The notes under the pieces: generated by a model
Told to the model about the DNA's origin: nothing
The model's database searches: none
What the model saw: the letters and a program-made list of their open reading frames with translations, nothing else
Program-made: the position numbers and the translations under genes
Assembly (NCBI GenBank): GCA_023457495.1
Contig: JAEWLQ010000007.1
Span: 1-13,233, forward strand
Direction: 5' to 3'
DNA length: 13,233 nucleotides
Origin: Pseudomonadota bacterium
Lineage (GTDB): Bacteria; Pseudomonadota; Gammaproteobacteria; Steroidobacterales; Steroidobacteraceae
Shown here: positions 1-6,264 of the stretch, piece by piece
Position numbering within the stretch: position 1 is the stretch's first letter
How the letters are laid out: each line of letters opens with the position of its first letter

Positions 1-1
1 A

Positions 2-1306
2 ATCAGGGCTCCGGGGGGGGGGGGCCGCGCCGCGGTTGCGCGGGCTCGGCGGGCGGCGCCGGGACGCAATTTCGACTTCTACCAGGGAACGTCGATGGCG
101 AGCCCGCACGTCGCGGGCCTTGGCGCGCTGCTGAAGCAGCTTCATCCGGACTGGTCGCCGGCGATGATCAAGTCGGCCCTCATGACCACGGCATCGCAAG
201 TGCGCAATGACGGCACACCCATCGCGGGCGGGCCGTTCGCCATCGGTTCGGGCCACGTCGATCCCAACAAGGCCGCTGATCCGGGCCTCGTTTACGACGC
301 GGGTTTCAATGACTGGTTAGGCTTCCTGTGCGGTTCGGGACAGCTGACGGGTTGTGGTTCACTGACCATCGATCCCAGCAATCTCAACTACCCGTCCATC
401 GCGATCGGCTCGCTGGTCGGCACGCAGGTCGTGACTCGCAAGGTGAAGAACGTGGGCGGCGCCACCGCCACGTACACCGCATCGGTGGTGGCACCCGCGG
501 GTGTCACGGTGAGCGTCAGCCCCACCAGCTTCACGATCGCGCCCGGGGCGACGCAGACGTACACGGTGACGTTCGCGCGCACCACCGCGGCGTTGAATGC
601 GTACGCCACGGGTTCCATCACCTGGAACGACGGCACGCACGTGGTGCGCAGTCCGTTCGCGGTGAGGCCGGTCATCCTGGCGGCGCCCGCCGAGGTGACT
701 TCGACCGGCGGCGCGATCAACTACCCGGTGAGCTTCGGTTACACCGGCGCGTTCGGCGCACTGGCTCGAGGCCTCGTGCCGGCGACCACCACGGCCGGTT
801 TCGTCAGCGACGACCCGGGCGATGACTTTGGTGGCATCGGCGCGCCGGGCACGGCGAGCTTCCCGGTCGTCATCCCGACGGGCACCACGCTGTTCCGCGT
901 GGCGCTGTTCGATGGCGACACCGATGGAGCCGACGATCTCGATCTGTACATCTATCAAGGCACGACGCTGGTCGGCTCGAGCGGCAGCACGACGTCCAAC
1001 GAGCGGGTGACCTTCACGATCAACCCGGCGAGCGGGCCGATTCCGTTGACCGTGGTGGTTCATGGCTACGAGACGGATGGTCCGGATTCCAACTTCACGC
1101 TGTTCACGTGGAGTGTCGGAAACGCCGCGACGGGTAACATGGCAGTCGCCACGCCTGCGACGGCCACTCAGGGTGCCACGGGTCAGGTCGGCCTGACGTT
1201 CAGCGGCCTGGCGCCGGACACTCGCTACCTCGGCACGGTTTCGTACCACGACACGGCGTTCTTCCTGAACGTCAACCCGACCGTCGTGAGCGTCAACACG
1301 CCCTAA
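2..1306 (+). CDS. Subtilisin-like serine protease (S8), C-terminal part, truncated by the left edge
   Basis: Secreted peptidase of the S8 subtilase family. The catalytic-serine motif GTSMASPHVAG is visible, with the Ser codon at 92-94. This precedes the first ATG (95), so that ATG is internal and the gene enters from the left with its Asp and His residues outside the window. After the catalytic end come the signature GHVDPNKAADPGLVYD, a subtilase fibronectin-III-like domain (about 95-195 residues after the Ser), and a domain resembling the bacterial pre-peptidase C-terminal (PPC) type. The latter has an acidic, possibly calcium-binding FDGDTDGADDLD loop (about residues 272-283). A short beta-rich tail ends the protein. 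The architecture resembles cucumisin-like subtilases found in both plants and bacteria. Translation of 2-64 is low-complexity (Gly/Ala/Arg) and contains a 12-G run, so the first ~60 bases may not be reliable. A strong terminator follows the stop. The substrate cannot be inferred. Confidence 0.9.
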   Translation: MRAPGGGGRAAVARARRAAPGRNFDFYQGTSMASPHVAGLGALLKQLHPDWSPAMIKSALMTTASQVRNDGTPIAGGPFAIGSGHVDPNKAADPGLVYDAGFNDWLGFLCGSGQLTGCGSLTIDPSNLNYPSIAIGSLVGTQVVTRKVKNVGGATATYTASVVAPAGVTVSVSPTSFTIAPGATQTYTVTFARTTAALNAYATGSITWNDGTHVVRSPFAVRPVILAAPAEVTSTGGAINYPVSFGYTGAFGALARGLVPATTTAGFVSDDPGDDFGGIGAPGTASFPVVIPTGTTLFRVALFDGDTDGADDLDLYIYQGTTLVGSSGSTTSNERVTFTINPASGPIPLTVVVHGYETDGPDSNFTLFTWSVGNAATGNMAVATPATATQGATGQVGLTFSGLAPDTRYLGTVSYHDTAFFLNVNPTVVSVNTP

Positions 1307-1330
1307 CTACAGCGCACGACGCCGAAATAC

Positions 1331-1365
1331 ACGCCCCGGGGGATATCCCTCGGGGCGTTTTTTTT
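1331..1365 (+). terminator. Intrinsic terminator after the S8 protease
   Basis: A 12-bp stem (1331-1342 with 1347-1358, one G-T wobble) closes an ATAT loop and runs straight into eight T residues (1358-1365). It lies 24 bases after the protease stop codon. On the minus strand it is followed by only a short T tract, so it may also slow transcription from the convergent lipoprotein gene, but it is clearly best as a plus-strand terminator. Confidence 0.93.
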
Positions 1366-1376
1366 GGGGTGGGGTT

Positions 1377-1775
1377 TCAGTCCAGGTCGTTCGCGATCGG
1401 GTCGGTCGCCCGTTCGCGCGGACACAGGGTCAGATGGCCATTGGCGGCCGCGTGGTAGTCGTAGGTCGTGTCGCCGGCGCGCAGGATGACGCGCCATCCC
1501 GGAACCAGGGCCTGCGTGTATTGCACGTCCGGCTCAGGACAGCCGAGCGAGCCGTCTCGCCAGGTCACGCGCTGCGCGCTCTCGACCGTGATGGCTTGCG
1601 CCGGCACGCCGCGCGCAACCGCGTCTTGCTTTGCGGCCGCGATGATCGACTGCAGATCATTGGGCATGGCTTGGGCTTCGGCACCGACGACGCGCGGAGG
1701 TTCGGCGGCGCTATTCGCGCACCCTGCCAGCACGGTCGCCGCCAGGCAAAGTGCCGCGGGGATGACTTTCGACAT
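1377..1775 (-). CDS. Small lipoprotein of unknown function
   Basis: A 132-residue protein with a lipoprotein signal peptide. A hydrophobic segment ends in the lipobox LAGC, with Cys19 predicted to be lipidated. Ala at +2 suggests sorting to the outer membrane. The mature part carries a compact conserved-looking core (about residues 69-118): VTWRDGSLGCPEP, YTQALVPGWRV and YDYHAAANG, ending in LCP. Cys79 and Cys118 could form a disulfide. I recognise this pattern as recurring in small uncharacterised exported proteins but cannot name a function. The start is supported by a purine-rich GAAAGAAG directly upstream, though its spacing is tight. The gene converges with the S8 protease and lies downstream of the GH105 gene. 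A probable terminator separates them, so it is probably transcribed on its own. Confidence 0.8.
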   Translation of the reverse strand: MSKVIPAALCLAATVLAGCANSAAEPPRVVGAEAQAMPNDLQSIIAAAKQDAVARGVPAQAITVESAQRVTWRDGSLGCPEPDVQYTQALVPGWRVILRAGDTTYDYHAAANGHLTLCPRERATDPIANDLD

Positions 1776-1851
1776 CTTCTTTCATCTCTCGCGAGTCAGA
1801 AGTTTGCAGGTACTCGAGGAGACCCACTAAACGGGGCTCTGATTGCTGTCG

Positions 1852-1883
1852 AGACAAAAGCTTAGCATGCGAAAATGCCAAGC
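1852..1883 (-). terminator. Probable intrinsic terminator of the GH105 gene
   Basis: Read on the minus strand, GCTTGGCAT and ATGCTAAGC (1875-1883 and 1860-1868) form a 9-bp stem with one G-T pair around a 6-base loop. It is followed by TTTTGTCT. It sits just past the GH105 stop codon at 1901. The stem is only moderately GC-rich and the T tract is interrupted, hence moderate confidence. Confidence 0.6.
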
Positions 1884-1900
1884 AAGACGGCCGGCTCGAA

Positions 1901-3175
1901 CTAAAGGCCGACCTCCGGGTGCCTCTGCAGCAGGTAAATGATCTCGGAGCCCGCCAGGAAGATTGGCCCGTAGCCGTGCGCCGCGTTCACGTCCGTCGGG
2001 CGATTGAGATAGAACGTATCGTCCCAGCCGAGACCCGTGCCGATGCAGGTGCCCTCGACCTGGCCGATCGCATTCACCTGCGTCGTCAGGCCATTCCAGC
2101 CGCGTAACGCGATGGGGGCCCAGGTCGGGCGACTCAGCCAGCCTTTGTTGATGGCGCGCGTGATCGCGAATACGAACATCGCGGACGATGATGTCTCCTC
2201 GTACGAATCCGGACGATCTAGCAACTGGTGCCAGAGCCCTGAAGGCGCCTGCGTTCGCCGAAGTCCGGCGGCATGTGCCTTGAAAATGGTCAGCAACTGC
2301 GCCCTCTGGGGATGATCCGTCGGCAGCACCGTCAGCAGCTCGGCTGTCGCCATGAACGCCCATCCGTTGGCGCGGGCCCAATGGAACGCCGGGTGTGGAC
2401 TCATCTCCTGGATCCACCCGTGCATGAACAGACCCTTTGGTGTCACGAACATCCGGGAATAGAACTGCAGGATCTGCCTGGCGGCGTCGTCGAAATAGCG
2501 GCGGTCGCCCGTGAGCTGGCCCATCTGCGCGAGGCAGGGCACGCTCATGTACAGGTCGTCGAGCCACACCGAATTCGGCATCGGCTGGTTGCGCGCGAAC
2601 GTGCGGTCAGCCAGGCGGAATTGCCGCGTCGACACCCACTTCGCGTAGTTGTCGATCCACGGGCGCAGGTTGGCGATTCCCGCGCGATTCGCCTTGATCA
2701 TTGCCGCGCACATCGCGCCGGATTCGTCGAGGTTCTGCGGGAAGAGCACCCTGCGCAGCGAGTAGGTGCCCGACACACTCGACGGATACGTGCTGGCGGT
2801 CGCATTCGGATAGTTAGCCCGCATGTGTGCCGCCATGCGTGCGAGCCCGCTGAGCCGGGTGTTCACATAGGAGCGGTAGCGCTGGTCGCCTGTGAACTGC
2901 GTGGCCTGCAGCATCCCCGCATACGTGACGCCCCATTCGTAGCTGTCGATGCGCAAGGTGGTACGTCCCAGCGCGACGTTCCTCGGCATGTTGCTGAGCG
3001 AGACCGCAGCGCCGGTGTCGCCGTTGACGGGCCGCAGCGGGGACGCCGTGAGTAGATAGCCATGGACGAGGTTCATGACCTCGCTGATGGATTCTTCGGT
3101 GGTGGGTGAGGTTTGCGCAAAGGCCGCGCCGGCACTCAGGAGCGAGGCCATCAACAGGGTGGGTAAGCGAGTCAT
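1901..3175 (-). CDS. Secreted GH105-type unsaturated rhamnogalacturonyl/glucuronyl hydrolase
   Basis: A 424-residue exported glycoside hydrolase of the GH105 (YteR/YesR-like) family, an (alpha/alpha)6 barrel. The family removes the unsaturated uronic acid left at the non-reducing end of oligosaccharides after polysaccharide lyase cleavage, by hydrating the C4-C5 double bond. A signal peptide covers residues 1-21 (cut after AFA-Q). Family-like motifs are LDESGAM (150-155, acidic residue expected in the active site), VWLDDLYMSVP (203-213, with the Asp matching the YteR catalytic Asp region), GLFMHGW...HPAFHWARANGW (248-272), SGLWHQLLDRPDSYEETSSSA (starting at 312) and HGYGPIFLAGSEII near the C-terminus. 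Length is slightly above the roughly 370-residue cytoplasmic members because of the signal peptide. GGAGG at 3183-3187 lies 7 bases before the ATG. No polysaccharide lyase or transporter lies next to it, so the exact substrate is open. A GH88-like glucuronyl specificity is the alternative. Confidence 0.87.
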   Translation of the reverse strand: MTRLPTLLMASLLSAGAAFAQTSPTTEESISEVMNLVHGYLLTASPLRPVNGDTGAAVSLSNMPRNVALGRTTLRIDSYEWGVTYAGMLQATQFTGDQRYRSYVNTRLSGLARMAAHMRANYPNATASTYPSSVSGTYSLRRVLFPQNLDESGAMCAAMIKANRAGIANLRPWIDNYAKWVSTRQFRLADRTFARNQPMPNSVWLDDLYMSVPCLAQMGQLTGDRRYFDDAARQILQFYSRMFVTPKGLFMHGWIQEMSPHPAFHWARANGWAFMATAELLTVLPTDHPQRAQLLTIFKAHAAGLRRTQAPSGLWHQLLDRPDSYEETSSSAMFVFAITRAINKGWLSRPTWAPIALRGWNGLTTQVNAIGQVEGTCIGTGLGWDDTFYLNRPTDVNAAHGYGPIFLAGSEIIYLLQRHPEVGL

Positions 3176-3182
3176 GGTAGAT

Positions 3183-3187
3183 CCTCC
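3183..3187 (-). promoter_or_regulatory. Ribosome binding site of the GH105 gene
   Basis: GGAGG on the minus strand, 7 bases before the ATG at 3175. It fixes this start and with it an intact signal peptide. Confidence 0.8.
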
Positions 3188-3309
3188 CTGAGCCTCCTGA
3201 ATAACATTTCGGCACTGTCATTCGGATCGGAGAGCCGCCATACGCGAGTGGCCGGCGTCCTACGGCATCGGAGGGTGTGTGAATTCAGCGGGTTGGGAAC
3301 GGCGCGGTT

Positions 3310-3341
3310 ACCTGAAGCGGTGTGGAAATCACCATTCAGGT
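3310..3341. promoter_or_regulatory. Interrupted inverted repeat in the GH105/LuxR divergent spacer
   Basis: ACCTGAA (3310-3316) and TTCAGGT (3335-3341) are perfect inverted arms. Inside them a second pair, GGTG (3319-3322) and CACC (3330-3333), closes a 7-base centre. It lies 62 bases before the LuxR-type gene's ATG, in the only spacer between two divergently transcribed genes. It lacks a T tract and is therefore more likely an operator or leader hairpin than a terminator. Which gene it serves cannot be told from sequence. Confidence 0.5.
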
Positions 3342-3403
3342 TGGAGGGACGAGCGCATCCGGCCTGATGGACCCTCAGGGCGCCAGAGGTCTATAAGCAG
3401 CTC

Positions 3404-5065
3404 ATGCGCCCGCGGACCTCGACCGCCGCAGATGTAGCCGGCCCGCTCGAATGCGGCCGGGATGCCTGCGAACGCCGTGCCTGGAGCGACGCGCATCGCA
3501 ATCTCTCCCTTGCCGACAGCACAACTCCGCTTGCGGCGGCCGATCTCGAGCTGCTTGCGATGTCGGCCTACCTCATTTCCCGCGACGAGCACTATCTGAC
3601 GACGCTCGACCGTGCTTTTCACGCCTGGCTCGACGCGAATGAAGGTCTGCGCGCGGCGCGCTGCGCTTTCTGGTCGGGGTTGCGTTTTCTGTTCAAAGGC
3701 GAGGAGGGTCGAGCGAGCGGATGGTTCGCCCGGGCACGGCGGTTGGTCGAGTGTGAAGGGCAGCAATGCGCTGAAGCGGGCTATCTATTGCTGCCGGTCG
3801 CGGAGGAGCATCTGAAAGCCGCGGATGGCGCGGGCGCGTTCGCCATTGCGGGCGATGCCGCGGACATCGGCCATCGCTTTCGCGAAGCCGATCTGGTCGC
3901 CATCGCGAGACATCTGCAGGGCCGCGCACTCATCCAGCAAGGGCGCGTGGAAGACGGCCTGTCGTTGCTGGACGAGACCATGCTCGCGGTTTCCTCGGGT
4001 GAGCTGGGTCCGCTCGTCACGGGTCTGATCTACTGCAGCGTGATCGATAGCTGTCGACAGGTGCTCGCCCTGGAGCGCGCCGGCGAATGGACGACTGCGC
4101 TCGCCCGGTGGTGTGAGGGGCAACCGGAAATGGTGAGCTTCACCGGCAGGTGTCTGGTTCATCGCGCGGAAGTTCTGCAACTGCAAGGTGCGTGGCGCGA
4201 GGCGCTCGACGAGGCGCGGCGTTGCTGCGACCGGTTCGAGAAAGGCGTCGATCCGCAGCGGCCGGCCGCCGCGTTTTATCAACTGGCCGAGATATATCGG
4301 CTCCAGGGAAACTTTGCGGCGGCCGAAGAGGCATACCGCCAGGCGAGCACCTGGGGCATGGAGCCGCAGCCGGGGTTGGCATTGCTGCGCATGATGCAAG
4401 GACGTCTCCCACTGGCATTGAACGCCATTCGTCGCGCCGCATCGGCCACGACAGATTCGCTGGAGTTGGCACGCTTGCTCCCACCCTATGTCGAGATCGC
4501 CCTGCGGGCCGGTGCCGCCGAAGATGCGCGCACCGCCTGTTCGCAACTGGAAGAAATAGCCAGGCGCTTCGGTACCCGTCCGCTGCGTGCGATCTCGGAC
4601 CAGGCGCGGGCCGCGGTGGATCTGGCGGCGGGAAACCCGAAGGCCGCGCTCGTGTCGTTGCGGCGCGCTCTCGAGGCCTGGCAACAAATTCCTGCGCCAT
4701 ACCTTGCTGCGCGGGCGCGTTTGCTGACTGGCATGGCCTGTCGCGCGCTGGCGGATACCGAGGGTGCGGACCTGGATCTGCAAGCCGCGCGCGTCGCGTT
4801 CGAACGACTGGGCGCTGTCCCGGATGTTGCAAGGCTCGACGCGCTGACCAAGGAGGCGTCCCTGTCTGTTGCTCGTGACCTGACGTCGAGGGAAAGGCAA
4901 GTGTTGCGGCAAGTGGCTTCCGGCAAAAGCAACAAGGTCATTGCGGCCGAGCTCAGTTTGAGCGAGCGCACGGTCGACCGGCATGTCAGCAACATCTTCG
5001 GCAAACTTTCCCTGCGCTCGCGTGCGGCCGCGACGGCGTACGCATACCAGCACGGGCTGATCTGA
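3404..5065 (+). CDS. TPR-containing LuxR-family transcriptional regulator
   Basis: A 553-residue regulator with a C-terminal LuxR/GerE DNA-binding helix-turn-helix (about 493-553). This includes LTSRERQVLRQVASG, the recognition region LSLSERTVDRHVSNIF, and the conserved tail SRAAATAYAYQHGLI. The remaining ~490 residues are alpha-helical with degenerate TPR-like repeats, for example HRAEVLQLQGAWREALDEA (about 252-270), YQLAEIYRLQGNFAAAEEAY (about 291-310) and a C-terminal repeat at about 436-470. No receiver domain, no autoinducer-binding domain and no P-loop ATPase (MalT/LAL type) are visible, so the signal is probably a protein or small ligand bound by the TPR superhelix. The ATG at 3404 is the first start after an in-frame stop at 3365; its ribosome binding site is weak. 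The methyltransferase gene follows in the same direction after a spacer holding a perfect palindrome, the likely operator. Confidence 0.88.
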   Translation: MRPRTSTAADVAGPLECGRDACERRAWSDAHRNLSLADSTTPLAAADLELLAMSAYLISRDEHYLTTLDRAFHAWLDANEGLRAARCAFWSGLRFLFKGEEGRASGWFARARRLVECEGQQCAEAGYLLLPVAEEHLKAADGAGAFAIAGDAADIGHRFREADLVAIARHLQGRALIQQGRVEDGLSLLDETMLAVSSGELGPLVTGLIYCSVIDSCRQVLALERAGEWTTALARWCEGQPEMVSFTGRCLVHRAEVLQLQGAWREALDEARRCCDRFEKGVDPQRPAAAFYQLAEIYRLQGNFAAAEEAYRQASTWGMEPQPGLALLRMMQGRLPLALNAIRRAASATTDSLELARLLPPYVEIALRAGAAEDARTACSQLEEIARRFGTRPLRAISDQARAAVDLAAGNPKAALVSLRRALEAWQQIPAPYLAARARLLTGMACRALADTEGADLDLQAARVAFERLGAVPDVARLDALTKEASLSVARDLTSRERQVLRQVASGKSNKVIAAELSLSERTVDRHVSNIFGKLSLRSRAAATAYAYQHGLI

Positions 5066-5082
5066 ATCCGCCTGCTTCCTGA

Positions 5083-5100
5083 CTGGGTAGAAGTACCCAG
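5083..5100. promoter_or_regulatory. Perfect palindrome, probable operator of the LuxR-type regulator
   Basis: CTGGGTAGAAGTACCCAG: two 7-base arms around GAAG. It lies 17 bases past the LuxR-type stop codon and 101 bases before the methyltransferase ATG. There is no T tract after it, which argues against a terminator. An 18-bp dyad is the usual size of a site for a LuxR-type HTH dimer, and its position suits activation of the methyltransferase promoter. The binding protein is inferred from adjacency only. Confidence 0.65.
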
Positions 5101-5190
5101 CCGTCGCGGAGCGCAGTTGGGTGATCTCGCGCAAGTCGCGCCGCGCCTGTCGTCCTAAGCTCGAAGCGGAACTAATCCGCAGTTGCCAGC

Positions 5191-5196
5191 AGGAGG
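5191..5196 (+). promoter_or_regulatory. Ribosome binding site setting the methyltransferase start
   Basis: AGGAGG, 5 bases before the ATG at 5202. It shows that the in-frame GTG at 5139 and the other upstream in-frame codons back to 5121 are not used. Confidence 0.9.
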
Positions 5197-5201
5197 ACGC
5201 C

Positions 5202-6107
5202 ATGAGCAGCAGTCACGCGGCAGTTACCGCGCCAACGGAACACACCGGAGAATCTTTTCACGATACGCGGGTTGCGTGGGACGCGATCGCGCCGGGCTAT
5301 GACAGGACCAACACACCGACCCAGATGTGGTTAGGCCAGGAATGTCTCCGCCGCGCCGGGTTGCGCCCGGGCATGCGGTTCCTGGACGTCGCCGCCGGCA
5401 GCGGGGCACTGAGCATCCCGGCGTCGCGTCTCGGTGGCACCGTGCTGGCGATCGACCAGTCGCCGCGGATGCTCGAACTACTCGCGGCGCGCGCCAGGAG
5501 CGAGGGCCTCGCCATCGAAACGCGCGTCATGGATGGCCACGCGCTCGATCTCGAAGACGACAGCTTCGACATCGCCGGATCCCAGTTCGGGGTCATGTTG
5601 TTTCCCGACATGCCGAAAGGAATGCGCGAGATGACGCGAGTCGTGAGGCCCGGTGGGCGCGTGTTGATGAGCGTCTACGGCGACCCCCACCGGATTGAGT
5701 TCTTAGGCTTTCTCGTCACGGCGATTCAGTCGGTGCGACCGGCATTCACCGGGCCGCCGATGGACCCACCACCGTTGCCGTTTCAGCTGCAGGATCCCGA
5801 GCGGTTGCGCACGGAGCTTGCGAATGCCGGCCTCTCGGAAATCAGAGTCGAGACGATCACGGAAACCACCGCATTCCAGAGTGGAATTGCGCTGTGGGAA
5901 TGGCTTATCTGGAGCAATCCGATCGTCGAATCGGTGCTCGACTCGTTGCAGTTGACGACCGGGGAACGTGCGCACATCCAGGCCGCGCTCGAGAAGCTCG
6001 TACGCGAGCGCGCAGGCGATGCCGGCGCCGCGAGGCTGACCAATCCTGTCAACATCGGCATTGGGACGTCGCGCTCTTTCGACCGGCGGCGTGGACGGGA
6101 TTGTTAG
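5202..6107 (+). CDS. Class I SAM-dependent methyltransferase
   Basis: A 301-residue cytoplasmic methyltransferase of the UbiE/Methyltransf_11/25 type. The SAM-binding motif I is FLDVAAGSGAL (60-70), followed by the acidic ribose-binding residue in VLAIDQS (Asp85). Next are MDGHALDLEDDSFD (110-123), QFGVMLFPD (128-136) and the post-motif VRPGGRVLMSVYGD (148-161). The C-terminal half (about 165-290) would form the acceptor-binding part. The substrate is unknown; the fold covers quinone, sterol, polyketide and small-molecule acceptors. The start is fixed by AGGAGG. Placement directly behind a LuxR-type regulator, with a palindrome between, suggests it is that regulator's main target. The last ~12 residues (SRSFDRRRGRDC) are arginine-rich and unlike the body, after a NIGIGT stretch that looks like a natural family end. 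A 3' frameshift or drift is possible. Confidence 0.88.
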   Translation: MSSSHAAVTAPTEHTGESFHDTRVAWDAIAPGYDRTNTPTQMWLGQECLRRAGLRPGMRFLDVAAGSGALSIPASRLGGTVLAIDQSPRMLELLAARARSEGLAIETRVMDGHALDLEDDSFDIAGSQFGVMLFPDMPKGMREMTRVVRPGGRVLMSVYGDPHRIEFLGFLVTAIQSVRPAFTGPPMDPPPLPFQLQDPERLRTELANAGLSEIRVETITETTAFQSGIALWEWLIWSNPIVESVLDSLQLTTGERAHIQAALEKLVRERAGDAGAARLTNPVNIGIGTSRSFDRRRGRDC

Positions 6108-6185
6108 GGCGGGATACCGCAATACGCGGCACCGGTCGCACCAACGGGCCGTTACATCGAAAGGGAGGCGGTAGCTGGACTACCC

Positions 6186-6229
6186 AAACAGAAAGCCCAG
6201 GCCAGGTCCACGAAGGACCTGGCCTGGGC
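6186..6229 (-). terminator. Strong intrinsic terminator of the CE15-like gene
   Basis: A perfect 15-bp GC-rich stem (6195-6209 with 6215-6229) has a 5-base loop (6210-6214). On the minus strand it is followed by TTTCTGTTT. It lies 35 bases beyond the stop of the minus-strand CE15-like gene. The plus-strand side has no T tract, although the hairpin may also stabilise the 3' end of the convergent methyltransferase mRNA. Confidence 0.85.
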
Positions 6230-6264
6230 AACAGGCTCACGAGTGCGTGAGTTTCACCAGCTGA

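Noticed and set aside
359..1249. Long minus-strand open frame opposite the S8 protease
   Set aside because: Arg/His-rich translation without domains; the plus strand encodes a clear subtilase. It is a GC-rich shadow frame.
1827..2567. Minus-strand open frame of 246 codons overlapping the GH105 gene
   Set aside because: It overlaps the intact GH105 frame, which has a signal peptide, ribosome site and family motifs. It is not evidence of a frameshift.
5083..5100. Palindrome read as a terminator of the LuxR-type gene
   Set aside because: A 7-bp stem with no T tract on either side; an operator is more likely.
3785..5203. 472-codon minus-strand open frame opposite the LuxR-type gene
   Set aside because: Low-complexity Arg/Gln-rich translation; the plus strand ends in a textbook LuxR HTH.
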